In this document: positions 13,463 through 13,968 of the stretch, piece after piece
Layout: every line of letters starts with the position of its first letter
How positions within the stretch are numbered: position 1 is the stretch's first letter
Source: Treponema sp.
GTDB taxonomy: Bacteria; Spirochaetota; Spirochaetia; Treponematales; Treponemataceae
DNA length: 13,968 nucleotides
Assembly: GCA_024699205.1 (NCBI GenBank)
Contig: JAILQA010000242.1
Coordinates: 1-13,968 of the forward strand
Direction: 5' to 3'
The notes under the pieces: generated by a model
Told to the model about the DNA's origin: nothing
The model's input: only the letters and a program-made list of their open reading frames with translations
Databases searched by the model: none
Made by a program: the position numbers and the translations under genes

Positions 13463-13968
13463 GCTTTGGAATCCTTATTATAAACTTAGTGCCTTCCCCG
13501 TTTTCGCCCGAGGTTATATCAAAAATATCGTTACGATGGAAATAAAGTTTTAAGCGCAGAAATACATTTATGAGTCCTGTGCCCGTGTGCTGGCGCTGGT
13601 CTTCAAGAACATTATTCTGATTCAGAATCTGCTCTGGTAATTTTGTTGTTTCATTTTCTACAGCAAGGAGTACATTTTCCTTAATTTGATCAGGAATACC
13701 GCTGCCGTTGTCCGAAATGCTGATTACAATATATTTTTCTTCGGTTTGAATGCTCAAAATTACTTTTACCTTTTTGTTTTTAAGTCCGTGCTTTATGCAG
13801 TTTTCTACAAGAGGCTGCAAGGTCATTACGGGGATTTCTTCTTTAAAAGTCTGAACAGGAATCTCTTTTTCAAAGTCAAGGCGGTTTCCAAACCTAACTT
13901 TCATGATATAAACAAAGTTATCAACAAGTCCGAGTTCTTCATCAATTGTGGCTGTCTTTTTTTCCTGC
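13455..13968 (-). CDS. lytS: Sensor histidine kinase, LytS/YesM type (partial, C-terminal part)
   Basis: The frame is open to the right edge; 170 codons are visible and the true start lies outside. The visible part is the kinase core of the His_kinase (LytS/YesM) group: TIDEELGLVDNFVYIMKVRFG (8 onward, the helix after the His box), LQPLVENCIKHGL (N box, ATP binding), ISDNGSGIP (G1 box) and TGTGLINVFLRLKLYF (G2 box with the R-L-x-L-x-F tail). The phospho-acceptor His motif and any membrane-sensing domain are beyond the edge. It should autophosphorylate and pass phosphate to the YesN-like regulator, whose gene overlaps by 8 nt. With the XylF-like lipoprotein it would form a sugar-sensing complex at the membrane. 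An internal ATG at 13904 is not the start, because the conserved sequence continues upstream of it. Confidence 0.9.
   Translation of the reverse strand, partial: QEKKTATIDEELGLVDNFVYIMKVRFGNRLDFEKEIPVQTFKEEIPVMTLQPLVENCIKHGLKNKKVKVILSIQTEEKYIVISISDNGSGIPDQIKENVLLAVENETTKLPEQILNQNNVLEDQRQHTGTGLINVFLRLKLYFHRNDIFDITSGENGEGTKFIIRIPKHV

Overview
The window looks like part of a low-GC, sugar-fermenting spirochaete chromosome, most likely a gut or rumen Treponema. The evidence is protein character (short xAQ-type signal peptides, lipoproteins with S/T-x-C lipoboxes, an RNase Y, a C-terminal Phe outer-membrane barrel protein) and AT-rich intergenic DNA. The genus call is an inference, since no rRNA or marker search was possible. 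No IS element, phage gene, CRISPR array, tRNA or rRNA was seen.

Layout. (1) 1-854, minus strand: the N-terminal 284 codons of a GlgX-type glycogen debranching enzyme, running off the left edge. (2) 1023-2294, plus strand: an exported von Willebrand factor A protein. It converges on and overlaps a small TPR lipoprotein gene (2272-2700, minus). (3) 2902-4434, plus: RNase Y (rny), with a near-ideal extended -10 promoter and a strong terminator. (4) 6438 to 4555, minus: a three-gene unit of an unrecognised 272-aa protein, an ASCH-domain protein and an outer-membrane beta-barrel protein. (5) 10650 to 6653, minus: a ChvE-GguA-GguB type monosaccharide ABC transporter (binding protein, double ATPase, permease). 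(6) 13968 to 10875, minus: a tightly overlapping operon of a LytS/YesM-type histidine kinase (cut by the right edge), a YesN-type AraC-family response regulator, and a XylF-like sugar-binding lipoprotein.

Regions 5 and 6 form the main story. The kinase, regulator and binding lipoprotein match the XylFII-LytS-YesN three-component xylose sensor described in Clostridium, here next to a ChvE/Ggu-type rather than an XylFGH-type importer. The inferred logic is that external pentose binds the lipoprotein, the lipoprotein signals to the kinase, the kinase phosphorylates YesN, and YesN activates the transporter promoter. The 224-bp gap before chvE holds a good -10, no good -35, and three TRCTAA repeats spaced 20-23 bp apart, as expected for an activator-dependent promoter. 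A terminator-like hairpin between chvE and gguA would favour extra binding protein over ATPase and permease.

Two further patterns stand out. Degenerate tandem heptamers (ATTNNNN) occur at five intergenic sites; at two of them the last unit supplies the stop codon of the neighbouring gene in the same phase. Two genes (glgX and the 272-aa gene) have promoters so close to their ATG, without a Shine-Dalgarno, that their mRNAs may be leaderless.
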